The notes under the pieces are model-generated. The model did not search any database and had not been told where the DNA came from. It saw nothing but the letters and a program-made list of their open reading frames with translations. Of a stretch of 64,000 bases of DNA, positions 1-9,822 are shown in pieces. Origin of the DNA: Hyphomicrobiales bacterium (GTDB taxonomy: Bacteria; Pseudomonadota; Alphaproteobacteria; Rhizobiales; Xanthobacteraceae); the NCBI GenBank assembly GCA_003169835.1, contig PNAI01000032.1:1-64000 (forward strand), given 5' to 3'. A program made the position numbers and the translations under genes. Numbering within the stretch: position 1 is the stretch's first letter; every line of letters starts with the position of its first letter.

Positions 1-200
1 ATCACCACGGTGCCGTCGATCGGCAGCTTGTTGAGTTCGCGCCGCATCGCGTCGACAGCAGCCTTGTCGGCGGCCTTTTCCGCGCCGCGCCCGCGTAAAC
101 GCGCGGCAGAGACCGCCGCACGCTCGGTGACTCGCACGATTTCGATCGACAAGACGCGCTCCAGCATCTGATGCGGCTGGACTGTGATGGATGACGTCAC
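1..200 (-). CDS. glpX: Class II fructose-1,6-bisphosphatase, N-terminal part (window edge)
   Basis: The reverse strand reads from a GTG at 200 through 66 codons to the window edge. The peptide contains MLERVLSIEIVRVTERAAVS followed by an Arg/Lys-rich helix and ELNKLPIDGTVV, which is the N-terminus of GlpX-type fructose-1,6-bisphosphatases (about 330 residues when complete). These enzymes hydrolyse fructose-1,6-bisphosphate in gluconeogenesis or the Calvin cycle. A purine-rich stretch, GAGGGGGG, lies 5 bases before the GTG and supports this start. It begins 41 bp after the hom stop on the same strand, so alaC-hom-glpX is a likely operon, an arrangement common in Rhizobiales. The C-terminal four fifths lie outside the window. 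Confidence 0.85.
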   Translation of the reverse strand, partial: MTSSITVQPHQMLERVLSIEIVRVTERAAVSAARLRGRGAEKAADKAAVDAMRRELNKLPIDGTVV

Positions 201-241
201 GTTTGCCCCCCTCGAATCTTGGTTTTGCGCCCCGATCATCT

Positions 242-1558
242 TCAATTTTTTTCGATACGGATCAATTGCGGATCACCCAATATCACCTTGTCACGTTTGA
301 CCGCGCCCAGCGCACGGCGCACGGCGTCCTCGGTGGTGGCATAGGTGATGAGGATGACCGGAACCGGCCCGGAACGCTTGGGGCTATCGCCGCCGTGCGG
401 ACCGCGATGGCGCTGGACTATGGATTCCAGCGAAATCGATTGCTGTGCCAGCCGCTTGGCAATGGTGGCCGCCGTGCCGGGTTTGTCAACCGCGAGCATG
501 CTGATGTAGTAGCCGCCTTCGTGGCGCTGCATCGGTGCCTTGCGGCTGATGGTGAGCTGCGCGCTCGGCCGGCCGAACGGGGTGGCCCGCACACCACGCG
601 CAATATCGGCGATGTCGGAGATCACGGAGGACGCGGTCGCCATGCCGCCGGCGCCCGGCCCGACCAAGGTGATGGGCGCGATGCCCTCGGCGTCAATGGT
701 GACCGCATTGGTCACACCCATGACTTGTGCGATCGCGGACTCTTTTGGAACCATGGTCGGGTGCACGCGCTGCTCGATACCCTTTTCGGTGCGCACCGCG
801 ACGCCGAGCAGTTTCACACGATATCCGAGTTCATCGGCAGCATTGAGATCGGCCGGTGTGATGGACGAGATGCCTTCGACATAGATCGATTCCGGATCGA
901 CGCGGGTGCCAAACGTCAGACTCGCCAAGATGGAAAGCTTTTGCGCGGTGTCATGACCTTCGATGTCAAACGACGGATTGGCCTCCGCGTAGCCCAGCCG
1001 CTGCGCTTCCTTGAGGCATTCGGCAAAGGCGAGCTTTTCCTGCGCCATACGCGTGAGAATGTAATTGCAGGTGCCGTTGAGGATGCCGTAGATGCGTGTA
1101 ATCGAATTGCCGGCAAGTCCTTCGCGCAACGTTTTCACTGTCGGGATGGCGCCGCAGACCGCAGCTTCAAAGTTGAGCGCGACGTGGCACTTCTCGGCAA
1201 GCTCCGCAAGTGCGATGCCGTGGTGCGCAAGCAGAGCTTTGTTTGCGGTGACGACGGATTTTCCCGCCTTGAACGCGGCCGTGACCGCAGCGCGCGCCGG
1301 ATTGCCCGCGCCGCCGATCAGCTCAACAAACACGTCGATCCCGGGATCGCTCGCAAGCTTCACCGGATCGGACACCCAGCGCATTTTTCGCAGATTGATG
1401 CCGCGGTTCTTGGACTTCGAGCGCGCGCTCACCGCCACGATCACGATTGGCCTGCCGCAGCGTGCAGCCAGCGCCTCGCGTTGCTGATCGATCAAGCGCA
1501 CCACCGAGGCGCCGACCGTGCCGAGTCCGGCAAGACCCACTTTGAGGGGGGAAACCAT
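242..1558 (-). CDS. hom: Homoserine dehydrogenase
   Basis: The enzyme reduces aspartate semialdehyde to homoserine with NAD(P)H, the branch point to threonine and methionine, in the cytoplasm. The 438-residue protein has the Rossmann motif GLAGLGTVG at 8-16, TANKALL with Lys107, the NGTCNYIL segment at 161-168, and SFDIEGHDTAQKL with Asp203 and Lys207, which fit the catalytic Asp/Lys pair of the family. A C-terminal ACT domain spans about 348-425, as in the long, threonine-inhibited form. The gene starts 24 bp after the alaC stop, so the two are probably co-transcribed. No strong Shine-Dalgarno sequence is seen. Confidence 0.96.
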   Translation of the reverse strand: MVSPLKVGLAGLGTVGASVVRLIDQQREALAARCGRPIVIVAVSARSKSKNRGINLRKMRWVSDPVKLASDPGIDVFVELIGGAGNPARAAVTAAFKAGKSVVTANKALLAHHGIALAELAEKCHVALNFEAAVCGAIPTVKTLREGLAGNSITRIYGILNGTCNYILTRMAQEKLAFAECLKEAQRLGYAEANPSFDIEGHDTAQKLSILASLTFGTRVDPESIYVEGISSITPADLNAADELGYRVKLLGVAVRTEKGIEQRVHPTMVPKESAIAQVMGVTNAVTIDAEGIAPITLVGPGAGGMATASSVISDIADIARGVRATPFGRPSAQLTISRKAPMQRHEGGYYISMLAVDKPGTAATIAKRLAQQSISLESIVQRHRGPHGGDSPKRSGPVPVILITYATTEDAVRRALGAVKRDKVILGDPQLIRIEKN

Positions 1559-1582
1559 GCAGCGCCCGCGACTTGAGAAAGC

Positions 1583-2800
<1,218 letters not shown>

Positions 2801-2880
2801 CGGTCTAACTCTGCGGCAGGCCGCGCCCTCGTGTGGCGCCGGTACCAACTCTCTCTTTTATCACGGGATTATGCCCGGCG

Positions 2881-3270
2881 CTAATAGATGGTGTTGCTGC
2901 TGGCGGCGGGGATGACCCGGGGTGCGGCGGGCAGAGGGGGCGCCCTCTTCTTAACTGCGGCTGGCGTCGTACCGGCGGCGATGTCCTGGCGGGTTTTCAG
3001 TGCCGTCAGGTCGTCCTCGAGCTTGACCTGCTCCTCGGCGGTCAGAGTGACGTTCGGCCGTGGGGGCGGCATGTCATGAACCGCCGGGAAGGCCGGTGCG
3101 TCCACCGGGCGTTCCGGGGCCGCGGCAGGAAGAGCCACCGAGCTCGGCAAGGTGTTGTTGAGATTGTCGAGCCCGGATGACGAACAGCCGGCAAGAGCCG
3201 CAGAAAGCACTGCAGCAAGTCCACATGCAAGCAACGCAGTTTGCAATTGAAATTGCCGCTTCAAGGCCAT
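2881..3270 (-). CDS. Small proline/alanine-rich lipoprotein, function unknown
   Basis: The 129-residue protein starts at ATG 3270, has a hydrophobic signal sequence and a lipobox LAGC at about residue 28, so it should be cleaved and lipidated by signal peptidase II. After the cysteine it is Ser/Ala/Pro-rich and low in complexity, with a short charged helix (TAEEQVKLEDDLTALKTRQ) in the middle and no recognised domain. It is divergent from phaC and 80 bp upstream of alaC on the same strand. The open frame extends to 3312, but that extension has no signal character. I do not recognise the family beyond small alphaproteobacterial lipoproteins. Confidence 0.7.
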   Translation of the reverse strand: MALKRQFQLQTALLACGLAAVLSAALAGCSSSGLDNLNNTLPSSVALPAAAPERPVDAPAFPAVHDMPPPRPNVTLTAEEQVKLEDDLTALKTRQDIAAGTTPAAVKKRAPPLPAAPRVIPAASSNTIY

Positions 3271-3462
3271 GAGATTGCGCCGTTTCGTCCAGTTCACGCG
3301 AGTGTCACACACTTTCCACGAAGGTCCACGAATTTACGAGGGTCCACAAATCCCAGCGTAAATTCAATTATTTGACTGTATAAAAGTGCTAACCCGCTAA
3401 TATGTCTAAAGGATGAAGACCGTCCACCCATGTCAACGTCGAAGGTTAATGCCAACTTTGCG

Positions 3463-3488
3463 TATGAACTCGGCATTGTGAGTTCATA
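3463..3488. promoter_or_regulatory. Perfect 9-bp inverted repeat upstream of phaC
   Basis: TATGAACTC and GAGTTCATA form a perfect inverted repeat with an 8-bp spacer, ending 64 bp before the phaC start and in the 282-bp gap between phaC and the divergent lipoprotein gene. It could be an operator for a dimeric regulator or an RNA hairpin in the phaC leader. A TTGACT and AT-rich stretch at about 3373-3400 could be promoter material. The role is inferred from position only. Confidence 0.35.
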
Positions 3489-3552
3489 ACTTTTCGCGTT
3501 GGTGCAGACCATTATATGTGATGGCGATGGGCGGCGCTGCGGCAGGTAAGGG

Positions 3553-5361
3553 ATGAAGGACGACACGCGACAAAATTCCATCGAGGTCAGCGCGCTCGAC
3601 ATCGAAGCGTTCGCGAAGAACCTTGCACGCGTGGTCGAAGAAGGCGGCAAGGCGCTGGCCGCATATGTTAAGCCGCGCGAAGAAGGCCAGGTGCACGAGG
3701 GCCTCTCCGAAGAATTCACCGACATCGTCAAGACGCTTGCGCAAGTCCTGGAATATTGGCTCGCCGACCCGCAGCGCGCGATCGAGCTGCAATCCAAACT
3801 AGGCCAGGGCTATCTCGATCTTTGGGCCAGCACAGCCAACCGGCTTGCCGGTAAAGAAACTTCACCAGTGGCGCATCCCGATCCGCGCGACAAGCGCTTT
3901 GCCGATCCGGAATGGTCTTCAAATCAGTTCTTCGATTTCCTCAAGCAAGCTTATCTTCTGAGCGCACACTGGGCCGAACATCTGGTCAAGGACGCCAAGG
4001 GACTGGACCCCCACACGCGGCAGAAAGCGCAATTCTACGTGCGGCAGTTCATCAATGCGGCATCGCCATCGAATTTCGTGCTGACCAATCCAGAACTGTT
4101 ACGCGAGACGCTCAACTCCAATGGCGAGAATCTGGCGCGCGGCATGCACATGCTGGCGGAGGACATCGAGGCCGGCGGCGGCGACATCAAGATCCGCCAG
4201 TCGGATGCCAACGCGTTCAAGGTCGGGAAGAATCTTGCGCTCACCCCCGGCAAAGTGATTTTTCAAAACGCGCTCATGCAATTGATCCAATACGAGTCCG
4301 CGACGGAGCGTGTGCTCAAGCGGCCGCTGCTGATCGTGCCGCCGTGGATCAACAAATTCTATGTGCTCGATCTCACGCCGGACAAATCCTATATCAAGTG
4401 GTGCGTCGATCAGGGGCTCACGGTGTTCGTGATTTCCTGGGTCAATCCTGACGAAAAGCTCGCGGCGATGGGCTTCGACGATTACATGATGCTTGGTCCG
4501 CTTGCGGCGCTTGATGCGATCGAGGACGCCACCGGCGAGGCGGAGGTCAATGCCATCGGCTATTGCGTCGGCGGTACGCTGCTGGCGGTGACACTTGCCT
4601 ACATGGCGACAAAGCGCGATACGCGCATCGCATCGGCAACATTTTTTGCGGCGCAGGTCGATTTCGCCCACGCGGGCGATCTGAAAGTTTTTGTCGACGA
4701 AGAGCAGTTGCAAGCGATCGAACAAAGAATGGCCGAGCGCGGCTATTTGGATTCGCAGAAAATGGCGACCGCATTCAATCTATTGCGCTCGAACGATCTC
4801 ATCTGGCCCTATGTCATCAACAACTACCTTAGGGGCCGCACGCCGATGCCGTTCGACCTGTTGTACTGGAATTCCGACTCGACCCGCTTGCCCGCCGCAA
4901 ATCACTCATTTTATCTACGCAAATGCTATTTCGAGAACGCGCTGACCAAAGGCAAAATGGAAGTGGGCGGCGTAAAGCTCGATCTGAAGAAAATCGAGAC
5001 ACCGGTCTATAATCTCGCAACGCGCGAGGATCACATCGCGCCAGCGGAATCGGTGTTTCGCGGTGCGAAGTTCTTCGGTGGGCCGATGAAATTCGTGCTC
5101 GCAGGCTCCGGCCACATTGCCGGCGTGGTCAATCCGCCAGCCAAGAAAAAGTATCAGTATTGGACCGGCGACAAGCCGGATGGTCACGCGCTCTCCGCCT
5201 GGATTGCCAAGGCCATGGAGCATCCGGGTTCGTGGTGGCCGGACTGGCTCGAATGGATCAAGGCGCATGGCACCAGCGAAGTGACGGCGCGCAAGATCGG
5301 CGGCGGAAAGCTGAAACCGATCGAGGACGCGCCAGGCAGCTATGTGAGGGTGAGGGATTGA
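3553..5361 (+). CDS. phaC: Class I poly(3-hydroxyalkanoate) synthase
   Basis: PhaC polymerises (R)-3-hydroxyacyl-CoA, mainly 3-hydroxybutyryl-CoA, into storage polyester at the granule surface. The 602-residue length is typical of class I synthases that act without PhaE/PhaR subunits. The alpha/beta-hydrolase core shows the modified lipase box GYCVGG with Cys338, Asp493 in TREDHIAP and His521 in GSGHIAGV, which match the Cys-Asp-His triad of the family. The N-terminal domain (about 1-200) is the variable part. No phaA, phaB, phaP or phaR is in the window. The stop lies 7 bp from the stop of the convergent argC. Confidence 0.96.
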   Translation: MKDDTRQNSIEVSALDIEAFAKNLARVVEEGGKALAAYVKPREEGQVHEGLSEEFTDIVKTLAQVLEYWLADPQRAIELQSKLGQGYLDLWASTANRLAGKETSPVAHPDPRDKRFADPEWSSNQFFDFLKQAYLLSAHWAEHLVKDAKGLDPHTRQKAQFYVRQFINAASPSNFVLTNPELLRETLNSNGENLARGMHMLAEDIEAGGGDIKIRQSDANAFKVGKNLALTPGKVIFQNALMQLIQYESATERVLKRPLLIVPPWINKFYVLDLTPDKSYIKWCVDQGLTVFVISWVNPDEKLAAMGFDDYMMLGPLAALDAIEDATGEAEVNAIGYCVGGTLLAVTLAYMATKRDTRIASATFFAAQVDFAHAGDLKVFVDEEQLQAIEQRMAERGYLDSQKMATAFNLLRSNDLIWPYVINNYLRGRTPMPFDLLYWNSDSTRLPAANHSFYLRKCYFENALTKGKMEVGGVKLDLKKIETPVYNLATREDHIAPAESVFRGAKFFGGPMKFVLAGSGHIAGVVNPPAKKKYQYWTGDKPDGHALSAWIAKAMEHPGSWWPDWLEWIKAHGTSEVTARKIGGGKLKPIEDAPGSYVRVRD

Positions 5362-5368
5362 AAATCCC

Positions 5369-6442
5369 TCAGGGGAATAAGGCTACCTGCTCTAGCCCAA
5401 GTATTTCGGGAAAGCCGAGCATCAGATTCATGTTCTGCACGGCCTGACCAGATGCGCCCTTGGTGAGGTTGTCGAGCGCCGAAATGATGATCGCGCGGCC
5501 AGGCACGCGATCATTCGCAACGCCGATGAAAGTCATGTTCGAGCCGCGCACGTGCCGCGTCTGCGGCACTTCGCCAAATGGCAGCACGTGCACGAACGGC
5601 TCCTGCGCATACGCGCTCGCTAAGATCGTGTGCAAGTCGGCAGGCGTCTTGCCCCCTACCCCTCGAACGTAAATGGTCGAGAGAATGCCGCGGTTCATCG
5701 GCACGAGATGCGGTGTGAACGTCACCACCACGTCGCGGCCGGCGGCCAGGGAAAACTCCTGGTCGAGCTCGGCCATGTGCCGGTGGTGGCCGACGCCATA
5801 GGCGTGGAAGCCTTCGGAAACTTCGGAGAACAACATCTCTTCCTTGACCGCTCTACCCGCTCCCGTCATGCCGGATTTGGCGTCGATCACGATCTCATCA
5901 AGCTCGATCGCCTTGGCCTTGATCAACGGCACGAGCGGAAGCTGCGCGCAGGTGGTGTAGCAGCCGGGATTAGCGACCAGTCGCGCCTTTTTAATTTTGT
6001 CGCGATGGACTTCGACCAATCCGTAGATCGCCTCCTGCTGCAACTTGGGCGCATGATGTTCGTGGCCGTACCAGTGCGCATAGGCTTTGGTGTCAGCCAA
6101 CCGGAAGTCCGCGGAGAGATCGACCACCTTGGTATTGGGCGCCTTGGCGAGCAGATCGCTCACGACCTTTTGCGTGGTCGCATGCGGCAATGCGCAGAAC
6201 GCCATATCGAGCGCCGCCTTGGTCCAATCGATGCTCTCGATGGCAACCAGTTGTGGCAACGCGAATGGTGAGAATTGCGGAAAAACGCTGCGCATTTCCT
6301 GGCCGGCGCGGCGGTCGGCGGTGAGCAGGGCAATTTCGACTTGCGTATGGCGCAGCAAAAGCCGCACCAGCTCAGCGCCGGTGTAGCCGGAGGCGCCGAG
6401 CACGCCGATTTTGACCTTTTTTCCTTGCGTTGACGTAGACAT
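5369..6442 (-). CDS. argC: N-acetyl-gamma-glutamyl-phosphate reductase
   Basis: ArgC reduces N-acetylglutamyl phosphate to N-acetylglutamate semialdehyde, the third step of arginine biosynthesis. The 357-residue protein has the NADP-binding motif GVLGASGYTGAELVRLL at 13-29 and the catalytic cysteine Cys161 in NPGCYTT, with the C-terminal ASGQAVQNMNLM region common to the family. It is convergent with phaC. The upstream 273 bp (6443-6715) holds no convincing gene; rplM-rpsI, which precede argC in many relatives, are not here. Confidence 0.96.
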   Translation of the reverse strand: MSTSTQGKKVKIGVLGASGYTGAELVRLLLRHTQVEIALLTADRRAGQEMRSVFPQFSPFALPQLVAIESIDWTKAALDMAFCALPHATTQKVVSDLLAKAPNTKVVDLSADFRLADTKAYAHWYGHEHHAPKLQQEAIYGLVEVHRDKIKKARLVANPGCYTTCAQLPLVPLIKAKAIELDEIVIDAKSGMTGAGRAVKEEMLFSEVSEGFHAYGVGHHRHMAELDQEFSLAAGRDVVVTFTPHLVPMNRGILSTIYVRGVGGKTPADLHTILASAYAQEPFVHVLPFGEVPQTRHVRGSNMTFIGVANDRVPGRAIIISALDNLTKGASGQAVQNMNLMLGFPEILGLEQVALFP

Positions 6443-6715
6443 GACTCAATTCCTTCCGCGATCGAACAAAACGACCGGACCTGTGACGATCAGACATGTG
6501 GCGATCAGATCTGGAACACCGCGGGAAAGTTCAGGAAAAGAGCGCCGCGGAGCTTGGTCCAGCGGCACGACGACGATCACACGCGATCCTTCACCGTGCC
6601 CGAGCGGGTACGGCGGCGGCGCAATTCGCTGTGAGCGGTCGTTGTCATGCGGGCGATATAGCCGTTCCTTGCCGCCGGGACAAGGGCGGCTCGCCGGCCG
6701 CGCAACATGTGACGG

Positions 6716-8440
6716 TCAGCGTGCGCCCGCCGTCGTTGTGCCCGCGATCACCAGCTCAGCCGCCCGTTCCGCCAACGACAGGGTCGGCGCGTTGGTGTTA
6801 CAGGAGGTGATCACGGGCATGACCGAGGCATCCACCACGCGCAGCCGGCCGACCCTGCGAACGCGCAGCGCTTCGTCCACCGGCGCACCTTTATCCTTGC
6901 CCATGGCGCAGGTTCCGACAAAGTGAAAATAGGTCGCGGCATTAGCGCGGATGTACTCCACGATCTGTGCCTTGTTGGCGCCCGGTATGCTGACCTGCTC
7001 CTTGCGGAAGCCGCCGAAGCCCTTGCCGTTGCCGATCGCCATTGCCAACTCGACACCCATGACGTGCGCATCGACGTCGGCCTGCTCGGCGAAATAATTG
7101 GGATCGACGAGGAGCGGCGCCATCGGATCTGACGAAGCGAGACGCACCGTGCCGCGGCTCTTCGGCTTCATCAGGCCGGGCAGGGTGAGATAGCCCTCCT
7201 CGGGTTTGAGGTTCGGCACGTTCGGCGCGTTCATCCGGCCGAAGATCTGGATATCCGGTCCCTTCAGCGACGAATTGCTCCGATGATAGGTGATGCCGGC
7301 GTGCCCTGTATCCACCGGCGGCGGCATCGGACCCTTGGTCGCGAAAACCAACCGCACCAGCAGATGATCGTGGAGGTTCGCGCCGATGCGCGGCGCATCG
7401 AGCACCACCGGTATGCCGTGCTGGCGCAGATGATCGGCGGGCCCGACGCCAGAGAGCATCAGGAGTTTCGGCGATTGCAGGCCGCCGCCGCATACGATCA
7501 CTTCCATGCCCGCCGCGAAGCGCAGCTCGGCGCCCTGCACGATCGCCACCACGCCGCGGCACTGGCCGCCGGCGATGTCAAGTTTTGTGACCGTCGCGTT
7601 CGGCAGCAGCGTAAGGTTGGAGCGCGTCAGCGCTGGCAACAGATAGCCGTGCGCGGCCGAGATGCGCCGCACGTTGGCGTCGACGTTGACGTCTTGATGG
7701 CCAACCACATTGCCGACGCTCGCGATGTTGTTGACGTCAAAATGCTCGACCTTGCCGAGGCCCTTTGCGGATTCGACAAAACCGGCAGTCACGGGATGGT
7801 TCTGCGATGGCTTGCGGGTCGCGATCATACCCGAACCGCCGCGGATCGTGCCCTCGCCGCCGGCGTAGCGGTCGACCTTCTTGAAATTCCGCATGATCTG
7901 CTTGAAGCCCCAGTTGGATCCGGCAGCCGCCTCCCACTGGTCGTAGTCGGCCTTGTCGCCCTTGAGCCAGACGGTTGCGTTGATGCTCGATCCGCCGCCG
8001 ATGATTTTTCCGACTGGCGCCACGATAACGCGGTTGTTCAAATGCGTCTGCGGCGTGGATTTGTAGCCCCAGTCGGTGTCGGTGCCGAAGTTGCGAACAT
8101 AGAGGCGCGAATCGGCGATTTTCTCCTGCTCAATGTTGGTTCCGCCGCCTTCGATCACCAGCACGGAGGAGCGGCCATCCTGCGACAGGCGGTGCGCCAT
8201 GACGCAGCCGGCGGAGCCCGCGCCGACGATAACGTAGTCGTATTCGCTTTTGAGTGCGGCGAGCTGCGCGCCCTGGACCGCCTGCGCGAGCGCGGCATGC
8301 TCGGCCATGTCGCGCGCCGCCGCGGCGGCGATGCCGGCAGCGACCAGCGCTTTGAAGAATTTGCGACGGCTGATGTGCCCGGCATAAGCAGCATCGATCA
8401 ACGCATTGATGGTTTCGCCGCGAACGAAATCCTCACGCAT
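6716..8440 (-). CDS. GMC-family FAD oxidoreductase with Tat signal
   Basis: This flavoprotein of the glucose-methanol-choline family would oxidise an alcohol or related substrate. At 574 residues it shows a twin-arginine motif SRRKFFK at 24-30 with an Ala-rich hydrophobic stretch, then the FAD dinucleotide fold VIVGAGSAGCV at about 70-80, GGGSSINATVWLKG, the GMC signature LQSPKLLMLSGVG, and the C-terminal HFVGTCAMG / CNTNAPT pair carrying the active-site His and Asn. The ATG at 8440 follows GGGAGGCGACC, a strong Shine-Dalgarno; the open frame to 8554 lacks one. The Tat signal implies export with FAD bound, or membrane anchoring. It is co-oriented with three exported MBL-fold genes. The substrate is unknown. 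Confidence 0.9.
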   Translation of the reverse strand: MREDFVRGETINALIDAAYAGHISRRKFFKALVAAGIAAAAARDMAEHAALAQAVQGAQLAALKSEYDYVIVGAGSAGCVMAHRLSQDGRSSVLVIEGGGTNIEQEKIADSRLYVRNFGTDTDWGYKSTPQTHLNNRVIVAPVGKIIGGGSSINATVWLKGDKADYDQWEAAAGSNWGFKQIMRNFKKVDRYAGGEGTIRGGSGMIATRKPSQNHPVTAGFVESAKGLGKVEHFDVNNIASVGNVVGHQDVNVDANVRRISAAHGYLLPALTRSNLTLLPNATVTKLDIAGGQCRGVVAIVQGAELRFAAGMEVIVCGGGLQSPKLLMLSGVGPADHLRQHGIPVVLDAPRIGANLHDHLLVRLVFATKGPMPPPVDTGHAGITYHRSNSSLKGPDIQIFGRMNAPNVPNLKPEEGYLTLPGLMKPKSRGTVRLASSDPMAPLLVDPNYFAEQADVDAHVMGVELAMAIGNGKGFGGFRKEQVSIPGANKAQIVEYIRANAATYFHFVGTCAMGKDKGAPVDEALRVRRVGRLRVVDASVMPVITSCNTNAPTLSLAERAAELVIAGTTTAGAR

Positions 8441-8585
8441 GGTCGCCTCCCTTGCCGCGCGCTTGCACACCGCGCGCGTTGACCCAAATGCTAATGCAGT
8501 GCGGCGGCGCGTACTAGCCGAACATGGCTGCGGTGAAGTTGCGCAGCCGACCACCGATCAAGAGTGGGCAGCATCGCGCGCAAGC

Positions 8586-8674
8586 AAAAAGGCTGCCACG
8601 CAAATCGGCTTTAGCCGATTTGCGCATCAATATTCCGATCTCGGGTAAACCCGAGATCGGTTGGGCGGGCGGCC
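8586..8674 (-). terminator. Hairpin terminator of the first MBL gene, loop enlarged by inserted palindromes
   Basis: Just past the stop at 8702, the minus strand reads GGCCGCC (8668-8674), a long loop, then GGCAGCC (8591-8597) and a run of five T (8586-8590). The outer arms and flanks match the compact terminator at 9766-9800: 17 of 18 bases agree on one side (8586-8603) and CGGGCGGCCT is shared on the other. Here about 62 bp with two perfect palindromes sit where the loop should be. Confidence 0.55.
8599..8660. repeat. Two adjacent perfect palindromes (12-bp arms each)
   Basis: 8599-8624 reads CGCAAATCGGCT, TT, AGCCGATTTGCG. 8635-8660 reads CCGATCTCGGGT, AA, ACCCGAGATCGG. Both are perfect inverted repeats 10 bp apart, and both include CGAT-type cores. 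They lie in the loop position of a duplicated terminator. They may be a small mobile palindromic element or a strong RNA structure; other copies were not found in this window. Confidence 0.75.
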
Positions 8675-8701
8675 TCTGCAGCAAGCGCGTGGAAATGATT
8701 G

Positions 8702-9691
8702 TCAGATCACCGGATTCCAAGCCGCCGGAATTTCCTGATAGCCGGTCGCGGTCTTCTCAACATGGGCGAGTGCGGGAAACGGATAATGGAATCCCTGCAC
8801 CATCATCTTCTCGGCCGAGAGCATGTCGTAGACCTTGCGGCGTGTCGCCTCCGCCACGATCGGATCCTGGTCGTAAAATACGTGCCAGCCCGGATGGCGC
8901 GCGAACAGGAACGGCACGTGGGTGACGTCGGCCTGGACATAAACCTTGCTCGTGCCCGAGGCGATGATGTGGGAGTTGTGACCAGGCGTGTGGCCGGGAG
9001 TCGCCACCGAGGTAATGCCCGGGATTATTTCCTTGTTCGGCTCGTACTGCGTCACCTTGCGGCCGATCGCGTCGAACACTCGGCGGAGGCCCTTGAACAC
9101 ATCCTGCATACGGCCCTCCGGCGCGCGGCTCATTTTGCCGTCGTCCATGAAATATTTCCACTCGGCCGCAGGCACCATGATTTCCGCGTGGGGATACGCA
9201 AGCTTGTTGTCGGGCGTGAGCAGGCCGTTGATATGGTCGCCGTGGAAATGCGAGATCAGCACGATGTCGATCGCGTTGCGATCGATGCCGGCGGCCTTGA
9301 GGTTGGTCTGGAACTGGCCGGCCGCTCCCTTGCTGCGCGTGTAATTCGCTTCACTCGTGCCGGTATCGATGACCACGAGCTTGCCGCCGGTGTTTACGAC
9401 GATCGGGTTATAGGGCGTCGACATCATGTCCTTTTCGTAATAGGCGGCAGCGAGAGCGCCGTTGAGATCATCGCGACTCTTATTGCCAACATGATTGTCG
9501 GTGAATTTGAACTTGCTTACGCCGTCGGTCACCACCGTCACTTCAATGCTGCCGACTTTGTAACGGTAGAAACCGGGCGCTTGCTGGCCTGCGGGTGGGG
9601 CCGCGGCGCGGGCGGACAGACCTGCAACGAGTGGACTTGCAGCCAATGCCGCGGTGCCTGCGAGCAAATGACGGCGGGTGAGTTCAATCAT
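8702..9691 (-). CDS. Tat-exported MBL-fold metallohydrolase, methyl parathion hydrolase-like (copy 1)
   Basis: The 329-residue protein starts at ATG 9691, preceded by GAGGAAG. It has a Tat signal (TRRHLLAG, hydrophobic Ala-rich core, SARA cleavage region). The mature part begins APGFYRYKVG and carries the dinuclear metal ligands of the metallo-beta-lactamase fold: HFHGDH at 148-153, a His in GHTPGH, an Asp in VQADVTHV and a His near the C-terminus in HYPFPALAH. The order and spacing resemble methyl parathion hydrolase and its lactonase-like relatives. It is the most downstream of three tandem paralogues. The natural substrate is unknown; lactone or ester hydrolysis are guesses from the family. 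Confidence 0.85.
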   Translation of the reverse strand: MIELTRRHLLAGTAALAASPLVAGLSARAAAPPAGQQAPGFYRYKVGSIEVTVVTDGVSKFKFTDNHVGNKSRDDLNGALAAAYYEKDMMSTPYNPIVVNTGGKLVVIDTGTSEANYTRSKGAAGQFQTNLKAAGIDRNAIDIVLISHFHGDHINGLLTPDNKLAYPHAEIMVPAAEWKYFMDDGKMSRAPEGRMQDVFKGLRRVFDAIGRKVTQYEPNKEIIPGITSVATPGHTPGHNSHIIASGTSKVYVQADVTHVPFLFARHPGWHVFYDQDPIVAEATRRKVYDMLSAEKMMVQGFHYPFPALAHVEKTATGYQEIPAAWNPVI

Positions 9692-9765
9692 GGCATTGCT
9701 TCCTCGATTGATACGTCTCATTGGAATCGCAAGCGCTAATTTTGGCGACATCGTACGCCAAAATG

Positions 9766-9800
9766 AAAAAGGCCGCCACGCAATACGGGCGGCCTTTTTT
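9766..9800 (-). terminator. Bidirectional hairpin terminator between MBL copies 1 and 2
   Basis: Arms GGCCGCC (9771-9777) and GGCGGCC (9788-9794) are perfectly complementary with a 10-base loop. Five A precede and six T follow, so it can end transcription in both directions. On the minus strand it lies just after the stop of MBL copy 2, which suggests that copies 1 and 2 are separate transcription units. Confidence 0.85.
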
Positions 9801-9822
9801 AATGCAACTTGGCTTCGCAGCT

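Noticed and set aside
191-1576. Long plus-strand open frame opposite hom
   Set aside because: The reverse frame is a full homoserine dehydrogenase with all motifs; the plus-strand product is Arg/His-rich with no domain, typical of antisense shadows in high-GC DNA.
6443-6715. Possible genes in the gap between argC and the GMC gene
   Set aside because: The short frames here run into neighbouring genes, lack start signals and have no recognisable composition; treated as intergenic.
7283-8482. Plus-strand open frame of about 400 codons opposite the GMC oxidoreductase
   Set aside because: Opposite a gene with clear FAD and GMC motifs and a strong Shine-Dalgarno; the product shows no family features.
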